From assembly GCA_017449265.1 (NCBI GenBank), contig JAFSJW010000080.1, positions 97,404 to 161,403 of the forward strand: a DNA stretch of 64,000 nt. Reading direction: 5' to 3'. How positions within the stretch are numbered: the stretch's first letter is position 1; every line of letters begins with the position of its first letter. A program made the position numbers and the translations under genes. This document shows, in pieces, positions 61,836 through 64,000 of this stretch. A model generated the notes under the pieces. It saw nothing but the letters and a program-made list of their open reading frames with translations. It was not told where the DNA came from and made no database searches. The stretch comes from Treponema sp. (GTDB lineage: Bacteria; Spirochaetota; Spirochaetia; Treponematales; Treponemataceae).

Positions 61836-64000
61836 ATGAAAAATAAATTTTTGCCGATAGTGGCACTTTCGCTTTTGGCGTTCGTTTTTTCATCATGTTA
61901 CTCTGCCAGATTGCAGCAGGCACTTGAAGAAATTGAGGCACTTAGCGAAAAAGTCGCGCTTGTCGAAGAGGACATCGAAGCTAAAAACGCTGAGATTGAA
62001 TCAAAAGAAGATGAGATTGCTGCGCTCAAAAAGCAGATTGCTGATATGGGAGGCTCCAAAGGCAATAATGAAAAGGAGATTGCCGAGAAAAACAAGCGGA
62101 TTTCTGAATTAGAGAAAGAAGTCGCTTCTCTGAAATCTCAGGTTGCCGAAAAGGAAAATGAGAACGCACAGCTCCGAAAGCAGCTTGAAGAGCTTAACAA
62201 GCAGCAGTCGGACACTTCAGGGCTTGATAAGACAATAGAAAATCAGAAAAAACAGATAGACGACCTTAACAAGCAGATTTCAAATCTGAACAATACTGTT
62301 TCAAATCAGAAAAAGCAGATTGATGATTTGTCAAAGCAGGGAAATGATTCATCGAACCTCAAGAAACAAGTTTCAGATCTTACTTCCACGAACAATGGCC
62401 AGAAAAAGACAATCGATGATTTGAACAAGCAGGTTTCGAATTTGAACAATACTGTCGCAAACCAGAAAAAGCAGATAGACGAGCTGAACAAGAAGAGCTC
62501 CTCTGACTCTAATCTGAACAAGCAGGTTTCCGACCTTACAACGACTAACTCAAATCTCAAAAAACAGGTTGATGACTTGAACAAGCAGGTTTCAGGGCTT
62601 AATTCTACTAATTCAAATCAGAAAAAACAGATTGAAGACCTGAATAAGCAGATTTCTAACCTTAATAACACAGTCGCAAATCAGAAAAAACAGATTGATG
62701 ATTTGAACAAAAAGGCTTCGGCTTCAAATTCTTCTTCCGCAAATCTTCTTGATTCTGCACAGGACAAGCAGATTGCGAACTTGAACAATACAATCGCAAA
62801 CCAGAAAAAGCAGATTGAGGATTTGACAAAGCAGGTTGCCACTTTGAACAACACTGTAAACAGCCAGAAAAAACAGATTGACGAGCTTACGAAGCAGAAT
62901 GCCGCTAACGCTGCCGCAGCAAAGCAGAACGCAGAGCTTACAAAGCAGGTTTCAAACCTCAACAACACAATCGCAAATCAGAAAAAGCAGCTGGACGACT
63001 TGAACAAGCAGCTTGCCGCCGCAAAGGCTTCGTCTGCCAACGCAAACCAGACAGCCGCGCTTAACAAGCAGATTTCTGACCTTAACAACACAGTCGCAAA
63101 TCAGAAAAAGCAGCTGGACGACTTGAACAAGCAGCTTGCCGCCGCAAAAGCTTCATCTGCCAACGCGAACCAGACAGCCGCGCTTAACAAGCAGATTTCT
63201 GACCTTAACAACACAATCGCAAATCAGAAAAAGCAAATAGACGACCTGAACAAGCAGGTTTCCGCAGCTTCCGCATATGCAAAGCAGAATGCGGAGCTTA
63301 CAAAGCAGATTTCTAACCTCAACAACACAATCGCGAACCAGAAAAAGCAGCTGGACGACTTGAACAAGCAGCTTGCCGCCGCAAAAGCTTCGTCTGCCAA
63401 CGCAAACCAGACAGCCGCGCTTAACAAGCAGATTTCTGACCTCAACAACACAATCGCAAACCAGAAAAAGCAGCTGGACGACTTGAACAAGCAGCTTGCC
63501 GCCGCAAAAGCTTCGTCTGCCAACGCGAACCAGACAGCCGCGCTTAACAAGCAGATTTCTGACCTTAACAATACAATCGCAAATCAGAAAAAGCAGCTCG
63601 ATGAGCTTAACAAGCAGAATGCTGCTAACGCTGCCGCGGCAAAGCAGAACGCGGAGCTTACAAAGCAGATTTCAAACCTTAACAACACAATCGCAAACCA
63701 GAAAAAGCAGCTGGACGACTTGAACAAGCAGCTTGCCGCGGCAAAAGCTTCGTCTGCCAACGCGAACCAGACGGCCGCGCTTAACAAGCAGATTTCTGAC
63801 CTTAACAACACAATCGCAAATCAGAAAAAGCAGATAGACGATTTGAACAAGCAGGTCGCTTCAAATGCGGCTGCCTCAAAACAGATTTCTGACCTTAACA
63901 AGCAGGTTGCAAACCTCAACACAACAATCGCGAACCAGAAAAAACAGCTGGACGACTTGAACAAGCAGAACGCAGCCAACGCAAATGCGGCAAAACAGGC
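61836..64000 (+). CDS. Heptad-repeat coiled-coil lipoprotein (3' end outside window)
   Basis: The frame runs past the window edge; at least 721 codons. I start at the ATG at 61836, nine bases after GGAG. The signal peptide ends in the lipobox FSSC, so the protein should be lipid-anchored. From about residue 12 of the mature protein onward it is an unbroken coiled coil. The basic unit is 21 residues (three heptads, LNKQISNLNNTVAN then QKKQIDD), alternating with an Ala/Asn/Ser-rich segment. It is probably a long stalk or spacer in the periplasm or at the surface; no partner can be named. Confidence 0.85.
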   Translation, partial: MKNKFLPIVALSLLAFVFSSCYSARLQQALEEIEALSEKVALVEEDIEAKNAEIESKEDEIAALKKQIADMGGSKGNNEKEIAEKNKRISELEKEVASLKSQVAEKENENAQLRKQLEELNKQQSDTSGLDKTIENQKKQIDDLNKQISNLNNTVSNQKKQIDDLSKQGNDSSNLKKQVSDLTSTNNGQKKTIDDLNKQVSNLNNTVANQKKQIDELNKKSSSDSNLNKQVSDLTTTNSNLKKQVDDLNKQVSGLNSTNSNQKKQIEDLNKQISNLNNTVANQKKQIDDLNKKASASNSSSANLLDSAQDKQIANLNNTIANQKKQIEDLTKQVATLNNTVNSQKKQIDELTKQNAANAAAAKQNAELTKQVSNLNNTIANQKKQLDDLNKQLAAAKASSANANQTAALNKQISDLNNTVANQKKQLDDLNKQLAAAKASSANANQTAALNKQISDLNNTIANQKKQIDDLNKQVSAASAYAKQNAELTKQISNLNNTIANQKKQLDDLNKQLAAAKASSANANQTAALNKQISDLNNTIANQKKQLDDLNKQLAAAKASSANANQTAALNKQISDLNNTIANQKKQLDELNKQNAANAAAAKQNAELTKQISNLNNTIANQKKQLDDLNKQLAAAKASSANANQTAALNKQISDLNNTIANQKKQIDDLNKQVASNAAASKQISDLNKQVANLNTTIANQKKQLDDLNKQNAANANAAKQ
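62230..64000 (+). repeat. Tandem in-frame repeats in the coiled-coil gene
   Basis: From about 63027 the DNA is organised in near-identical 123-bp (41-codon) units: GCTTCGTCTGCCAACGC recurs at 63027, 63150 (one change), 63390, 63510 and 63750. Two of these spacings are 123 and ~120 bases, others are interrupted by a variant with GCTGCTAACGCTGCCGC. Earlier units (62230-63000) are more diverged. Such tracts can change length by slippage or recombination. Confidence 0.8.

Noticed and set aside
62306..63811. Long minus-strand ORFs opposite the coiled-coil gene
   Set aside because: They are low-complexity Phe/Cys/Ser shadows of the repeats (repeated ICFFWFAIVLF) with no start signals.
1..64000. 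tRNA, rRNA, CRISPR array or insertion sequence
   Set aside because: I looked for T-loop-like GTTCGAATC boxes, evenly spaced direct repeats and transposase motifs and saw none that fold or align convincingly. tRNAscan-SE and a CRISPR finder would settle it.

Overview
The window looks like a chromosomal segment of a host-associated Treponema (Spirochaetota). No rRNA or other definitive marker is present, so this rests on gene content and style: AAA-like/PD-(D/E)xK nuclease pairs, many short chemotaxis and c-di-GMP proteins, a cytidylate-kinase-like protein with a BON tail, lipoproteins with Ser/Cys lipoboxes, and a secreted pectate lyase that fits a gut or rumen plant-polysaccharide niche. Most of the DNA is ordinary chromosome of moderate GC. 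The block at about 30.4-43.6 kb is visibly more AT-rich and accessory.

Layout. 0-7 kb: a 5'-truncated pectate lyase, a sugar-type ABC ATPase, a lipoprotein, a KDPG aldolase fused to a VOC-like domain, a TetR/iron-sulfur flavoprotein pair and a cation exchanger behind an apparent yybP-ykoY (Mn2+) riboswitch. 7-20 kb: an HtrA protease, a lipase with a barrel-like tail, a FIST/soluble chemoreceptor pair, a transglutaminase-like protein lacking its Cys, isocitrate dehydrogenase and a FeoA-FeoB fusion. 20-30 kb: an ArfB-like rescue factor, tandem AAA-like/PD-(D/E)xK proteins, a NifX-like protein, an alcohol dehydrogenase, a diguanylate cyclase and a bifunctional aspartokinase/homoserine dehydrogenase.

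30-44 kb is the defence-like region. It holds an RNase III-fold protein followed by an HNH nuclease, an HU-like/XRE regulatory cluster, and a type I restriction-modification operon ordered R, small putative nuclease, S, M. The part from the HU-like gene to the end of this operon is flanked by two copies of a structured intergenic repeat. 44-64 kb returns to housekeeping and signalling: an EAL phosphodiesterase, a PlsC-like acyltransferase, aroA with a patatin lipoprotein, an MCP-CheW-sirtuin operon, pyrE, guaA, and a long heptad-repeat lipoprotein that runs off the end.

Two genome-wide habits stand out. First, about nine genes have a -10 box only 5-7 nt before the ATG and no ribosome-binding site, which points to leaderless transcripts. 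Second, a 37-45 bp palindrome recurs between genes, and its arms change in compensating pairs. No tRNA, rRNA, CRISPR array, insertion sequence or replication origin was recognised. All calls come from reading the sequence; no database search was possible.
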